From NCBI RefSeq assembly GCF_036763085.1, contig NZ_JBAIYU010000006.1, positions 1 to 64,000 on the forward strand: 64,000 nucleotides of DNA, written 5' to 3'. This stretch comes from JBAIYU01 sp036763085 (GTDB taxonomy: Bacteria; Bacillota; Negativicutes; DSM-1736; Dendrosporobacteraceae). The position numbers were made by a program, and so were the translations under genes. Below are positions 49,960-59,326 of the stretch, one piece after another. The notes under the pieces are model-generated. The model saw only the letters and a program-made list of their open reading frames with translations. It was not told the origin of the DNA and ran no database searches. The number at the start of each line of letters is the position of its first letter. Position 1 is the first letter of the stretch.

Positions 49960-50919
49960 ATGATACTGCAAAGATTGGGTGTGCCGATTTATCTTCAAGT
50001 TAAAAACTACATAATGGATAGAATCAAATCAGAAGAGTTCTCAGTAGGTGCTAAAATACCTACGGAACGAGAATTGGCCCAAAAACTTGGTATCAGCCGA
50101 AATACTGTAAGCGCAGCTTATAAAGAATTGCTGCTTGAGGGGGTTTTAGAAGCTCGGCAGGGTCGGGGAACCTTTGTAAGACAGGTTTCGGACGAACTTG
50201 ATAGCACGTCAACTGAGTTTTCTGGCACACGCCAGGAGCGGGCGCTGAAAATTATTGACGAGGCTATCGCAAAAGTTACTGGGCTAGGATTCAGTGTAGA
50301 TCAATTCATAGCTTTTGCCAGTATTCGCGCGAAAGAAAAAGCTGAAGACGCAAAACAACTGAGAATAGCTATTGTTGCTAATACACCGGAATTTATAAAG
50401 CATTATATATTCCAAATAAGTCAGGTTGTTAAGGCTAGTTTTGAAGCCGTTGAACTTAAGTCATTAATGCAAGGAACTGTTCCTATTGAATTGCTGCATG
50501 CTTGCGATCTGGTGGTTACTAGCATTGAAAATCAAGCGGTAATAATGGGAATGATGGGGAATAGTAAAAAGATAGCGGTTGTTTCAACTGTGCCTTATCT
50601 CGAAGCTGTTGTAAGATTAGCGCGGCTTTCCGGTGGAACTTCAGTCGGTATTATTGCTGAAACTCGTGAATTTATCGATAGTATTAGAAATTTAATGGCT
50701 AAAACAATGATTGAGACTGGTGAGATTAACGAATTAATAGATAATGGCAATCGCGAAAAGCTGCGTCAATTCGCTAACCAGCACGAAGTGCTGGTTGTCG
50801 ATGAAGGACACGAAAGTTTAGTACGTCAAGTAGTACTAAATGATAAAGAAATAATAACTTTTTATTATGAAATAGACCAAGGATCGCTCAATCAGCTTAT
50901 TGGAAGAATAATGACATGA
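49960..50919 (+). CDS. GntR-type regulator with an unclassified effector domain
   Basis: Residues 1-75 are a GntR winged helix-turn-helix (PIYLQVKNYIMDRI, KIPTERELAQKLGISRNTVS, LEARQGRGTFV). The remaining 240 residues are neither the helical FadR domain, the HutC/UTRA fold nor an aminotransferase. They read as alternating beta/alpha (LRIAIVANTPEFI, CDLVVTSIENQAVI, KKIAVVSTVPYLEAVVRLA, TSVGIIAETREFI), like a small ligand-binding or Rossmann-like module. It is the first gene ahead of glmSLE and is preceded by a perfect palindrome, so it probably controls the pathway in response to glutamate or an intermediate, and itself. Confidence 0.82.
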   Translation: MILQRLGVPIYLQVKNYIMDRIKSEEFSVGAKIPTERELAQKLGISRNTVSAAYKELLLEGVLEARQGRGTFVRQVSDELDSTSTEFSGTRQERALKIIDEAIAKVTGLGFSVDQFIAFASIRAKEKAEDAKQLRIAIVANTPEFIKHYIFQISQVVKASFEAVELKSLMQGTVPIELLHACDLVVTSIENQAVIMGMMGNSKKIAVVSTVPYLEAVVRLARLSGGTSVGIIAETREFIDSIRNLMAKTMIETGEINELIDNGNREKLRQFANQHEVLVVDEGHESLVRQVVLNDKEIITFYYEIDQGSLNQLIGRIMT

Positions 50920-50955
50920 AGAATATTTCTAAAAATATATAAAGGGGTAATTAGA

Positions 50956-51390
50956 ATGCAGAAAGATAGAACAAAAATTGTTTTAGGAGTTATAGGGGCG
51001 GATTGTCATGCTGTGGGTAATAAAATTTTGGCTCACGCAATTACAGCTGCGGGGTTCGAGGTTGTAAATCTTGGTGTGCTTGTACCTCAAGAAGATTTTG
51101 TGAACGCAGCTATTGAAACAGACGCTAAGGCAATTCTTGTTGCTTCTTTATACGGTCACGGTGAAATAGACTGTCGTGGATTAAGAAGCCGCTGCGATGA
51201 AAGTGGGATCGGCGACATTTTACTGTATGTTGGCGGAAATTTAGTTGTTGGAAAAACTGATTTTACCGAAGTCCAAGATAAGTTTCTAGGTATGGGATAT
51301 GATCGAGTATATGAACCAGGTATTTTGCCAGATCAGGTAATCGAAGATCTAAAAAGCGATTTAGCGAAAAGGGGTCATTTTAGTGAATAA
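50956..51390 (+). CDS. glmS: glutamate mutase (methylaspartate mutase), sigma subunit
   Basis: The cobalamin-binding subunit (144 aa) of the adenosylcobalamin enzyme that rearranges L-glutamate to (2S,3S)-3-methylaspartate. GVIGADCHAVGNKIL holds the base-off DxHxxG motif (Asp16, His18, Gly21). VASLYGHGEIDCRGL and YVGGNLVVG are the other conserved loops. AAAGGGG precedes ATG 50956. The end overlaps glmL by eight bases. It works with GlmE at 52769. Confidence 0.96.
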   Translation: MQKDRTKIVLGVIGADCHAVGNKILAHAITAAGFEVVNLGVLVPQEDFVNAAIETDAKAILVASLYGHGEIDCRGLRSRCDESGIGDILLYVGGNLVVGKTDFTEVQDKFLGMGYDRVYEPGILPDQVIEDLKSDLAKRGHFSE

Positions 51391-52762
51391 TGTTCTGCTT
51401 ATTGATTTCGGCAGCACTTACACTAAGATAACGGCAGTCGATGTAGAGCAGGAAATTATAATAGGTACGGCCAGAGGGATAACTACTGTCGAAACAGATA
51501 TCACAGAAGGTCTAAATAAAGCCTTAAAAGAGTTGTTTTTACAAACTGGCAAGCTAGAATTTTCCAAAATTCTGGGATGTTCAAGTGCGGCCGGCGGTTT
51601 AAAAATGGTGGCAATCGGGTTGGTACCAGAATTAACAGCTGAAGCGGCAAAACGAGCTGCTTTAGGGGCCGGTGCAAAGGTGCTCAAAGTATTTGGTCAT
51701 GAATTAAGTGAATACGAAATAACTGAGATAGCAGAGCTCAATCCTGATATTATTCTTTTAGCTGGCGGAACAGATGGCGGAAACAAACAAGTCATACTAC
51801 ACAATGCCCAGATGCTGAAAAACTTGGGTAAAGATGTACCAATTGTTGTAGCCGGCAATAAATCAGTTACACCAACTGTTGTTAAAATATTGTCGGAGAC
51901 CATGACGCAGGTTGTTCCATGTGCCAACGTGATGCCTAAACTGAATGAGCTTAATATTGAATCAGCTAGGGAAGTTATACGTGACATCTTTTTGCAAAGA
52001 ATAATTGAGGCTAAAGGCATTAATAAAGCAAATAAGATGGTTGACCGAATGGTTATGCCAACTCCGGCAGCAGTTTTAAAAGCTGCAGAACTTCTTAGTA
52101 TTGGGACCAATAAAGAAAGTGGAATAGGCGATCTTATGGTAGTGGATATTGGGGGAGCAACAACTGATGTTTATTCTATAGCCAAAGGTGACCCAACTAC
52201 CAATGCAGTACTTAGAGGTTTGCCAGAACCGTTCAGTAAGCGTACAGTTGAAGGTGATTTAGGAATGAGATACAGTGCTTCGCCTTTACTAAAGGCTGCT
52301 GGAGCTGAACTAATAGCCAAGTTTGCTAATGCTGATGAGAGTGAAGTTGCAGAGTATGTCGAGAAAGTAACAGCGGATATTGAATACTTGCCTCAGAACG
52401 TACAAGATAAAGGTATGGAAGTTGCAATGGGGCGGGCGTGCACTAAACTTGGAGCTGATCGTCATGTCGGGCAGTTGGAAACACATTATTCAGTTTTAGG
52501 TCAGGTTTTTGTCCAAACAGGTAAAGATCTGACAAACGTAAATAATGTAATTGGAACTGGCGGAGTTATAATCTCAAACGAAAGACCTAATGACATATTA
52601 AAAGGTATTATTTTTGAAGATGCTAGTCCGCATGTGTTAAAGCCCAAAAAACCGGAATTTGCAGTAGATAAAGATTACATTATGGCTTCAATGGGCTTAT
52701 TGGGCGAGGACTATCCAGAACTTGCGATTCGAATGATGAAAAAATATATAGTACGGAGGTAA
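51383..52762 (+). CDS. glmL: glutamate mutase reactivating factor MutL/GlmL
   Basis: An ASKHA-fold ATPase (459 aa) usually encoded between the two mutase subunits and thought to reactivate the enzyme by exchanging damaged cobalamin. LLIDFGSTYTKITAVD (about 5-20) and VVDIGGATTDVYSI (about 253-266) are the phosphate loops; LAGGTDGG (about 125-132) and the GTGGVI segment are conserved. GTG 51383 follows AAAGGGG. It lies six bases ahead of glmE. Confidence 0.94.
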   Translation: MNNVLLIDFGSTYTKITAVDVEQEIIIGTARGITTVETDITEGLNKALKELFLQTGKLEFSKILGCSSAAGGLKMVAIGLVPELTAEAAKRAALGAGAKVLKVFGHELSEYEITEIAELNPDIILLAGGTDGGNKQVILHNAQMLKNLGKDVPIVVAGNKSVTPTVVKILSETMTQVVPCANVMPKLNELNIESAREVIRDIFLQRIIEAKGINKANKMVDRMVMPTPAAVLKAAELLSIGTNKESGIGDLMVVDIGGATTDVYSIAKGDPTTNAVLRGLPEPFSKRTVEGDLGMRYSASPLLKAAGAELIAKFANADESEVAEYVEKVTADIEYLPQNVQDKGMEVAMGRACTKLGADRHVGQLETHYSVLGQVFVQTGKDLTNVNNVIGTGGVIISNERPNDILKGIIFEDASPHVLKPKKPEFAVDKDYIMASMGLLGEDYPELAIRMMKKYIVRR

Positions 52763-52768
52763 TATAAA

Positions 52769-54226
52769 ATGGAACTTAAAAATAAGAAATGGACACATGA
52801 TGAGTTTTATGCAATTCGTGAAGATATACTAAAGCAGTGGCCAACAGGTGCTGAAGTTGATATGGCTGAGGCCTTCAAATATCACGAGACTATACCTGCA
52901 AAAAAACACTTTGCTAAGCGCCTTGTAAAAGCAAAGAAAAACGGCGAGACGTTAACTCAGCCGCGTGCTGGTGTTGCACTGATTAATGAGCATATTAACT
53001 TGTTGAATTTTTTACGTACTGAGGGCGAAGCTGATCTATTACCAACTACGATTGACAGTTATACCCGCCAGAATCAGTACAAAGAAGCTGAAAATGGTAT
53101 TGAAGAGAGTAAACGTGCGGGTCGATCGCTGCTTAATGGTTTTCCTGCTGTTAACCATGGTGTAGCTGGCGTTCGCAAAGTAATTGAAAGTGTTGATGGT
53201 CCTCTGCAAGTTCGTCACGGCACTCCTGATGCTAGACTTCTTGGTGAAATTACCTTAGCTGGCGGATACACAGCCTATGAAGGTGGCGGTATTTCCTATA
53301 ACATCCCTTATGCTAAAAGTGTTTCTCTTGAGCAAACTATCTATGATTGGCAGTATTGTGATCGTTTGGTAGGTATTTATGCGGAGAATGGTATCGAAAT
53401 TAACCGTGAACCATTTGGTCCTTTAACTGGTACTCTTGTTCCACCAAGTGTTTCCCACTCTGTTGCAATCATCGAAGGTATATTAGCTGCTGAGCAAGGG
53501 GTAAAAAACATTACTTTGGGTTATGGTCAATGCGGTAACTTATTCCAAGATATTGCTGCAATAAAAGCGTTAGAGCAATTAGCTGATGAGTATTTTGCTA
53601 AAAATGGCTATAATGACTGTGTTCTTACGACTGTATTCCATCAGTGGATGGGTGGTTTCCCGCAGGATGAAGCTAAAGCTTTTGGTGTAATTTCCTGGGG
53701 GGCAGCGGCGGCTGCTTTAGCGAAGGCAACTAAAGTTATCGTAAAAACTCCACATGAAGCTCTAGGTATTCCGACTAAAGAAGCTAATGCGCAAGGATTG
53801 AAAGCAACTAAGCAGCTAATTAATATGCTAGCTGATCAGCCATTCCCTCTAAGCTCAGAAGTGCAAACTGAAATTGATATAATTAAAGCAGAAACTCGCT
53901 GCATCTTAGATAAAGTATTTGAGTTAGGAAATGGTGACTTTGCTAAGGGCACAGTTAGTGCTTTTGCGGCAGGTGTTTTGGATGTACCTTTTGCACCAAG
54001 CAAATATTCACTCAATAAAATATTACCTGCTCGTGACAACCATGGTGCGGTACGCTTGTTCGACACTGGAAACCTTCCTTTTACCCAAGACATAATTGAT
54101 TTCCATCGTATTAAAATTGAAGAGCGGGCAAACTCTGAAGGTCGTAAACCTAGCTTCCAAATGGTTATTGATGATATTTATGCAATCTCAAAAGGTCGCC
54201 TAGTAGGAAGGCCAAATAGAAGTTAA
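52769..54226 (+). CDS. glmE: glutamate mutase (methylaspartate mutase), epsilon subunit
   Basis: The catalytic TIM-barrel subunit, 485 aa, which binds glutamate and, with GlmS, carries adenosylcobalamin. Family segments include GRSLLNGFPAVNHGV (about 112-126), VRHGTPDARLLGEITLAGGYTAYEGGG in outline (about 147-173), SVSHSVAIIEGILAAEQGVK (about 228-247) and LTTVFHQWMGGFPQDE. Full length. AGGAGG at 52756 precedes the ATG. Confidence 0.96.
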   Translation: MELKNKKWTHDEFYAIREDILKQWPTGAEVDMAEAFKYHETIPAKKHFAKRLVKAKKNGETLTQPRAGVALINEHINLLNFLRTEGEADLLPTTIDSYTRQNQYKEAENGIEESKRAGRSLLNGFPAVNHGVAGVRKVIESVDGPLQVRHGTPDARLLGEITLAGGYTAYEGGGISYNIPYAKSVSLEQTIYDWQYCDRLVGIYAENGIEINREPFGPLTGTLVPPSVSHSVAIIEGILAAEQGVKNITLGYGQCGNLFQDIAAIKALEQLADEYFAKNGYNDCVLTTVFHQWMGGFPQDEAKAFGVISWGAAAAALAKATKVIVKTPHEALGIPTKEANAQGLKATKQLINMLADQPFPLSSEVQTEIDIIKAETRCILDKVFELGNGDFAKGTVSAFAAGVLDVPFAPSKYSLNKILPARDNHGAVRLFDTGNLPFTQDIIDFHRIKIEERANSEGRKPSFQMVIDDIYAISKGRLVGRPNRS

Positions 54227-54265
54227 TAGCTTTTAAGTCTAAATTTGAGGGATGGAGATGTTATC

Positions 54266-55516
54266 ATGAAAATTATAGATGTAGTGTGTTCACGCGGTCT
54301 TACAGGTTTTTACTTTGATGATCAAAGAGCAATAAAAGCTAATGCTCATCATGACGGCTTTACTTATAAAGGAACTCCGGTTACACCTGGTTTTGAAAAA
54401 GTACGTCAGGCTGGCGAATCAGTATCGGTAATGATAGTGCTTGAAGATGGCCAAGTTGCATATGGCGATTGTGCCGCTGTACAGTACAGCGGTGCAGGCG
54501 GCCGTGATCCTCTTTTTTTAGCTAAAGATTTCATCCCAGTAATTGAGTCTGATATTAAAAATCGCCTAGTAGGCCGGGAGTTAAATTCGTTTAAAGAGTT
54601 GGCTGAAGATATCGACAGTATGGTTGACCCTAATACAGGTCGATTAATCCATACGGCACTAAGATACGGTGTGACCCAAGCTATTCTTGATGCAGTTGCT
54701 AAGGCAAAGAGAAAACTTATGTGTGAAGTAATAGCAGAAGAGTATGGTACAACAGTTAGTACTAAGGAAATACCTGTCTTTACTCAAAGCGGCGATGATC
54801 GTTATAACAATGCGGATAAAATGATTATTAAAAAAGCTCAAGTTCTGCCGCATGCCCTTATTAATAATGTTGCAGAAAAGTTAGGTGCAAATGGCGAAAT
54901 TTTGCTTGAGTATGTAGGTTGGCTAAAAGATCGAATTTTTGCTGTACGTACAGAAGACGACTATCTGCCAACACTTCATATTGACGTTTACGGTACTTTC
55001 GGAATTGCGTTTAATAATGATATTGAGAAGATGGTTGAATATTTCCGTAAATTAGAGCAGGCAGCTGCACCTTTAAAGCTACGTATTGAAGGTCCTATGG
55101 ATGTTGAGGAACGTGATAAGCAGATTGATGCACTAGCTGAGTTAACTGCACGTTTGCACCAAGAACAAATCAATGTTGAGATAGTAGCGGATGAGTGGTG
55201 CAATACTTTAGAAGACATTAAGTTATTTGCCGATAAGCGTGCTGGCGATATGCTGCAGATTAAAACTCCGGATTTAGGCGGAATAAATAATATTATTGAG
55301 TCTATCCTCTATTGCAAAGAAAAGGGTGTAGGTGCTTATCAGGGCGGAACTTGCAATGAAACAGATCGCTCAGCTCAGGTGTGTGTTCATATTGCAATGG
55401 CAACCCAGCCAGTACAAATGTTAGCTAAACCTGGTATGGGTGTCGATGAAGGATTAATGATAGTTTATAATGAAATGAACCGTATCCTTGCACTCCGTCA
55501 GGCGCGTAAATCATAG
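54266..55516 (+). CDS. mal: methylaspartate ammonia-lyase
   Basis: An enolase-superfamily lyase (416 aa) that removes ammonia from 3-methylaspartate to give mesaconate. GLTGFYFDDQRAIKANAHHDGF in outline (about 11-32) is the characteristic N-terminus. Metal ligands are expected at HIDVYG (Asp, about 238), RIEGPMD (Glu) and ADEWCN (Asp, about 307). The general-base lysine is in QIKTPDLGGINN (about 331-342) and AYQGGTCNETDRSA follows. ATG 54266 is taken because MKIIDVVCSRG fits the family; a TTG at 54245 is in frame further up. Confidence 0.96.
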   Translation: MKIIDVVCSRGLTGFYFDDQRAIKANAHHDGFTYKGTPVTPGFEKVRQAGESVSVMIVLEDGQVAYGDCAAVQYSGAGGRDPLFLAKDFIPVIESDIKNRLVGRELNSFKELAEDIDSMVDPNTGRLIHTALRYGVTQAILDAVAKAKRKLMCEVIAEEYGTTVSTKEIPVFTQSGDDRYNNADKMIIKKAQVLPHALINNVAEKLGANGEILLEYVGWLKDRIFAVRTEDDYLPTLHIDVYGTFGIAFNNDIEKMVEYFRKLEQAAAPLKLRIEGPMDVEERDKQIDALAELTARLHQEQINVEIVADEWCNTLEDIKLFADKRAGDMLQIKTPDLGGINNIIESILYCKEKGVGAYQGGTCNETDRSAQVCVHIAMATQPVQMLAKPGMGVDEGLMIVYNEMNRILALRQARKS

Positions 55517-55573
55517 TACTAAACTAAATATAACTGGCTTATACTCAGTAAAAATTTTAAAATATAGGTAAGC

Positions 55574-55618
55574 CCACGACATCGGCATTCGATCAACTGA
55601 TTGAATGCCGTAACGTGG
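55574..55618 (+). promoter_or_regulatory. two-part hairpin between mal and the P-loop protein gene
   Basis: CCACG (55574-55578) with CGTGG (55614-55618), and inside it CGGCATTC (55583-55590) with GAATGCCG (55603-55610). No T-run follows. It may be a processing or partial-termination site that lowers expression of the downstream genes relative to glmSLE-mal. Confidence 0.5.
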
Positions 55619-55650
55619 TTATAAGGAAAACTACGCTTGGGGGAATATAA

Positions 55651-56583
55651 ATGAAATCTATGATGCTTGAGCAGTTAATGTATGCCAGTTATTTTGCACC
55701 TCGCGGTCGAAATAGGATGTATATACTCGGTCAGCAAGTAAGTGAGCGTTATCTCTCGCCGCTGGATCGATTGATCGGTGTGATTGGTGATGCAGGTGCT
55801 GGTAAATCGTCAATGATAAAAGGTATGTTTCCTGGATTAGAGCTTACAAATGATGACGACGGCGTTAATGTTCGTCCGCTGCCGCTGCTTAAAAATATTG
55901 ATAAGGGTTTTTTTACAAGTCATACATACCATGTCGATATTCGTTTTGAATCTGCGTTTACTCAAATATATGTGATAGCTGACGCTGTTAAAAGAGCACT
56001 TATGCAAAACAAGAGGGTTATTGTTGAGCACTTTGATTTGTTATACCCAGTCTTAGGGGAAAACGCCGATGTCTTAATTGGTGTTGGCGGTGATGTTATA
56101 GTAGTAAGACCAACTACTTTTGGCCCTTTCCCGGATGAGATTATAAATGTTGTAACAAAGACGCTGCGCTACCGTAAGATGGCTCATACTGCTGAGGATA
56201 TAACATCGCGGATTTTACTGCATGATTATGGTGCTATATTGCCGTTTGGTCATCGTGATGTTCATAATGGCTTTGTTCTTGAATACCCATTACCATTAGA
56301 TGCTGACCTAACTGAGGTCGAAAAGAAAGTAAAGCGGCTTATAGATGAGGGTCTTTCAGTCTGTTATGTTGATGAAGGTCATATTAAGTTAGGCGAGGAT
56401 TTGTGGGTTTGCTCAGGACCGCGGACTCATGTTCGTAATACAGAAGACATTGAGAATTTTAGATTAATACATGAGTATAAATATGATCCTAAAACTAATT
56501 CTTATCTGATTATCGGCGTAGTTGGCCCGAACTCGGACAATCTCGACGGGTTTGCTGGGCTCAGTTACGCGGCAACTATTTAA
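55651..56583 (+). CDS. P-loop protein with AlaRS-editing-like (second additional) domain
   Basis: A 310-residue protein with two parts. The N-terminal part holds a clean Walker A motif, GDAGAGKS (46-53), in a kinase-like context. The C-terminal part resembles the second additional domain of alanyl- and threonyl-tRNA synthetases: HRDVH (201-205) gives the HxxxH pair, and CSGPRTH (254-260) gives the Cys and His of the zinc site seen in editing domains, although the Cys-His spacing differs from CxxxH. The gene sits between methylaspartate ammonia-lyase and the citramalate lyase genes. I know such genes from glutamate-mutase clusters, but no role has been shown. It could be a kinase or cofactor-processing enzyme. 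Confidence 0.75.
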   Translation: MKSMMLEQLMYASYFAPRGRNRMYILGQQVSERYLSPLDRLIGVIGDAGAGKSSMIKGMFPGLELTNDDDGVNVRPLPLLKNIDKGFFTSHTYHVDIRFESAFTQIYVIADAVKRALMQNKRVIVEHFDLLYPVLGENADVLIGVGGDVIVVRPTTFGPFPDEIINVVTKTLRYRKMAHTAEDITSRILLHDYGAILPFGHRDVHNGFVLEYPLPLDADLTEVEKKVKRLIDEGLSVCYVDEGHIKLGEDLWVCSGPRTHVRNTEDIENFRLIHEYKYDPKTNSYLIIGVVGPNSDNLDGFAGLSYAATI

Positions 56584-56616
56584 TTCAAGTAGATTAAATA
56601 TATACGGAGGTATCTC

Positions 56617-56910
56617 ATGAGTAGTTTAATTAAGACAGCCCAGGCAGGGACGCTGGAGTCTGGTGATATCATGATAACAATAGCTCCAGCAACAACTGAG
56701 GGTGGCGTATTACTAGATTTGGACAGTATAGTACTGGCTCAGTATGGTACAGCTATCAGAAAAACTATCCTTGATATCATTAGTGAATTAGGCGTAACTG
56801 ATATTTATATTAAGGCAGTCGATCGTGGTGCGCTAGATTGTACTATCAAGGCGCGGACGCTTACAGCACTTGGACGAGCAGGAGTTGTGTGTGAGGGGGA
56901 ACTATTATAA
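56617..56910 (+). CDS. citD: citrate (citramalate) lyase, gamma subunit (acyl carrier protein)
   Basis: A 97-residue acyl carrier protein. QAGTLESGDIMITIAP contains the conserved serine (Ser15) that carries the phosphoribosyl-dephospho-CoA prosthetic group. DRGALDCTIKAR (about 69-80) is the second conserved block. In this setting the complex should split citramalate rather than citrate. The stop overlaps the citE start by one base. The citX/citG genes for making the prosthetic group are not in the window. Confidence 0.94.
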   Translation: MSSLIKTAQAGTLESGDIMITIAPATTEGGVLLDLDSIVLAQYGTAIRKTILDIISELGVTDIYIKAVDRGALDCTIKARTLTALGRAGVVCEGELL

Positions 56911-57782
56911 TGGAATTGCGCAGAAGTATGCTGTTTATTCCTGGCAATAGTCCAGGGATGCTTCAAAATGGTGGTGTTTTTGGGGCAGATGCGGTTATCT
57001 TAGATTTAGAGGATGCTGTGGCGCCTAATGAAAAAGATGCTGCTCGGATACTTGTAGCCCATGCATTAAACAATGTTGATTATGGCGCTAGTGAGAAAGT
57101 AGTAAGAATTAATCCGCTAGATACATTTGGCCATGAGGATATTAAAGCAATTGTTCCTTGTGAGCCAGGCGCTTTAATGGTACCAAAGGTACAAACCGCC
57201 GAGGATATTAAAAAGGTTGTTGAACTTGTAGCGGCTGCTGAGCGTACAGGTCAAAAGGCAGTAAAAATAGTCGCGCTGCTAGAAACGCCGCAAGGTATTC
57301 ACGAGGCTTATAATATTGCTAAAGCCGATCAAAGAGTAGTTGCTCTGGCTTTAGGTGCAGAAGATTACACTGCAGCATTGGGAGCAAAGAGGACAAAGGA
57401 AGGGACTGAAATATTTACGGTCCGTTCTATGATTGTAAATGCTGCGTCGGCTGCAGGAATACAATCAATAGACACACCTTTCACTGATGCAAACGATGAA
57501 GAAGGCCTGCTTCAAGATACTATAGTTGCTAAGCAATTTGGGTTTAAGGGTAAAATGGCGATTAATCCTCGACAGGTTGACGTTATTCATGGCGTTTATA
57601 ATCCTAGTGACACAGATATTGAATGGGCGCAGCAAGTAATTGAAGCACTTAGAAAAGCAGAGGCGGAAGGGTCCGGAGTAGCCTCACTTAATGGTAAAAT
57701 GGTTGATGCGCCTATAGTAAGCCGCGCACATAATATAATATTTTTGGCGCAGTTGTTAGGTTTGCGAAAGGAGATTGAGTAA
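56910..57782 (+). CDS. citE: citrate (citramalate) lyase, beta subunit
   Basis: The acyl lyase subunit, 290 aa, a TIM-barrel of the CitE/HpcH family. RRSMLFIPGNSPGML (about 4-18), ADAVILDLEDAVAPNEKD (about 26-43), VRINPLDT and the Mg-binding ALLETPQGIHEAYNIA region (about 130-145) and ALGAEDYTAALG are typical. It cleaves the acyl-ACP thioester to pyruvate (from citramalate) or oxaloacetate (from citrate) plus acetyl-ACP. The pathway context makes citramalate the probable substrate; sequence alone does not separate them. Confidence 0.94.
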   Translation: MELRRSMLFIPGNSPGMLQNGGVFGADAVILDLEDAVAPNEKDAARILVAHALNNVDYGASEKVVRINPLDTFGHEDIKAIVPCEPGALMVPKVQTAEDIKKVVELVAAAERTGQKAVKIVALLETPQGIHEAYNIAKADQRVVALALGAEDYTAALGAKRTKEGTEIFTVRSMIVNAASAAGIQSIDTPFTDANDEEGLLQDTIVAKQFGFKGKMAINPRQVDVIHGVYNPSDTDIEWAQQVIEALRKAEAEGSGVASLNGKMVDAPIVSRAHNIIFLAQLLGLRKEIE

Positions 57783-59323
57783 TGAAGAATGCAATTGGCA
57801 GGGAAATACCTGAATCAATTCCTGGTTATCAAACCCCGATACTTTTCGCAGGTGCTTTCAATACAAAACCTGGTATGAATAGGCAGGCACCTTGCGTAAA
57901 GGCAATTCGTCCAAGTGAGACCAAACTAACCGATAGTCTCGAAGCGGTTTTCAAAAAGATTCCAATTACTGATGGTATGACTTTATCTTTCCACCATCAT
58001 TTCCGTAATGGTGATGGCGTTGTTAATATGGTTTTAGCTGTTGCGGCTAAACTAGGCTTGAAAAATTTAAAAGTGGCTTTAAGTTCTGTTTTTCCGGTTC
58101 ATGCACCATTAGTTGACCATATGAAAAATGGCGTGGTAACAGCCTTGGATACAAACTATATGTCTGGACCTGTAGCCCAAGCAATATCAAGAGGGGTACT
58201 TGAAAAGCCAGTTGTTCTGAGAACACATGGTGGCCGCGCTCGTGCTATAGAGTGTGGACAGCTTAAAATAGACGTGGCGTTTATCGCGGCGCCAGCAGCA
58301 GATGATTATGGTAATATTAATGGGGTTCAAGGACCAACTGCGTGCGGATCGTTAGGTTACGCAATTCCTGATGCCGAGTACGCCGATAATGTTGTTGCGG
58401 TAACGGATTATTTGGTTGAATATCCGCTTACGCCTGTATCCATTCCGCAAACGAGAGTTGATTATGTTGTAAAAGTTGACTGTATTGGTGATCCTAAGGG
58501 TATAGTTTCTGGCACAACCCGGATAACCAAAGACCCAGTAGGTTTAAAAATAGCAGAGACGGCAGCTAATGTAATAAAAGCAGCAGGGTTAATTAAGGAA
58601 GGATTCTCTTTCCAAACAGGCGCTGGTGGAGCATCTTTAGCTACGGCTCATTTTGTTCGCAAAATGATGGAAAAAGAAAATATTAGCGGTAGTTTTGCTC
58701 TTGGCGGTATAACAGGGTACATGGTTGAAATGTTGGAAAAAGGCTTATTTAAGAAACTAATGGATGTACAAGGTTTTGATCTTGAAGCGATACGATCAAT
58801 TGCTGCAAATCCAAACCATATGGAAATTAGTGCGAACTTTTACGCCAGCCCATTTAATAATGGTTGTGCCGTTAACAAATTGGACGCCGTTATCTTAGGT
58901 GCTACAGAAATTGACACTGACTTTAATGTTAACGTAGTTACAGGATCAGATGGCGTAATTATGGGCGGCTCTGGAGGTCATGCTGATGCTGCAGCTGGTG
59001 CTAAAGTCACAATAGTAGTAGCAAACCTTCTGCGCGGACGCTTACCAATTATAGTAGAGCAAGTTTTAACAGCTACAACACCAGGAGAGACTATTGATGT
59101 GCTTGTAACAGAGCGCGGTGTTGCTGTTAATCCTCGTCGTCCAGAATTGCGTGATAAGCTTCTTGCAGCAGGAATTACTGTTAAGGATATTAAGGAACTG
59201 AAAAGCATTGCTGAAAGCATTGCTGGAGCGCCAGATAAGCTGGTTACTGGTCAACGTGTCGTCGCAATAGTAGAATATCGTGATGGAACCGTTATTGATG
59301 TTGTTCGGCAATTGGAGGACTAG
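57782..59323 (+). CDS. citF: citrate (citramalate) lyase, alpha subunit (acyl-ACP transferase)
   Basis: The transferase subunit (513 aa) that exchanges acetyl on the acyl carrier protein for the incoming acid. FKKIPITDGMTLSFHHHFRNGD (about 58-79), TALDTNYMSGPVAQAIS, RTHGGRARAIE, AAPAADDYGNINGVQGPTACG in outline, and SDGVIMGGSGGHADAAAGAK (about 389-408) are family blocks. The start overlaps the citE stop by one base, consistent with an equimolar complex. Confidence 0.95.
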   Translation: MKNAIGREIPESIPGYQTPILFAGAFNTKPGMNRQAPCVKAIRPSETKLTDSLEAVFKKIPITDGMTLSFHHHFRNGDGVVNMVLAVAAKLGLKNLKVALSSVFPVHAPLVDHMKNGVVTALDTNYMSGPVAQAISRGVLEKPVVLRTHGGRARAIECGQLKIDVAFIAAPAADDYGNINGVQGPTACGSLGYAIPDAEYADNVVAVTDYLVEYPLTPVSIPQTRVDYVVKVDCIGDPKGIVSGTTRITKDPVGLKIAETAANVIKAAGLIKEGFSFQTGAGGASLATAHFVRKMMEKENISGSFALGGITGYMVEMLEKGLFKKLMDVQGFDLEAIRSIAANPNHMEISANFYASPFNNGCAVNKLDAVILGATEIDTDFNVNVVTGSDGVIMGGSGGHADAAAGAKVTIVVANLLRGRLPIIVEQVLTATTPGETIDVLVTERGVAVNPRRPELRDKLLAAGITVKDIKELKSIAESIAGAPDKLVTGQRVVAIVEYRDGTVIDVVRQLED

Positions 59324-59326
59324 CTA

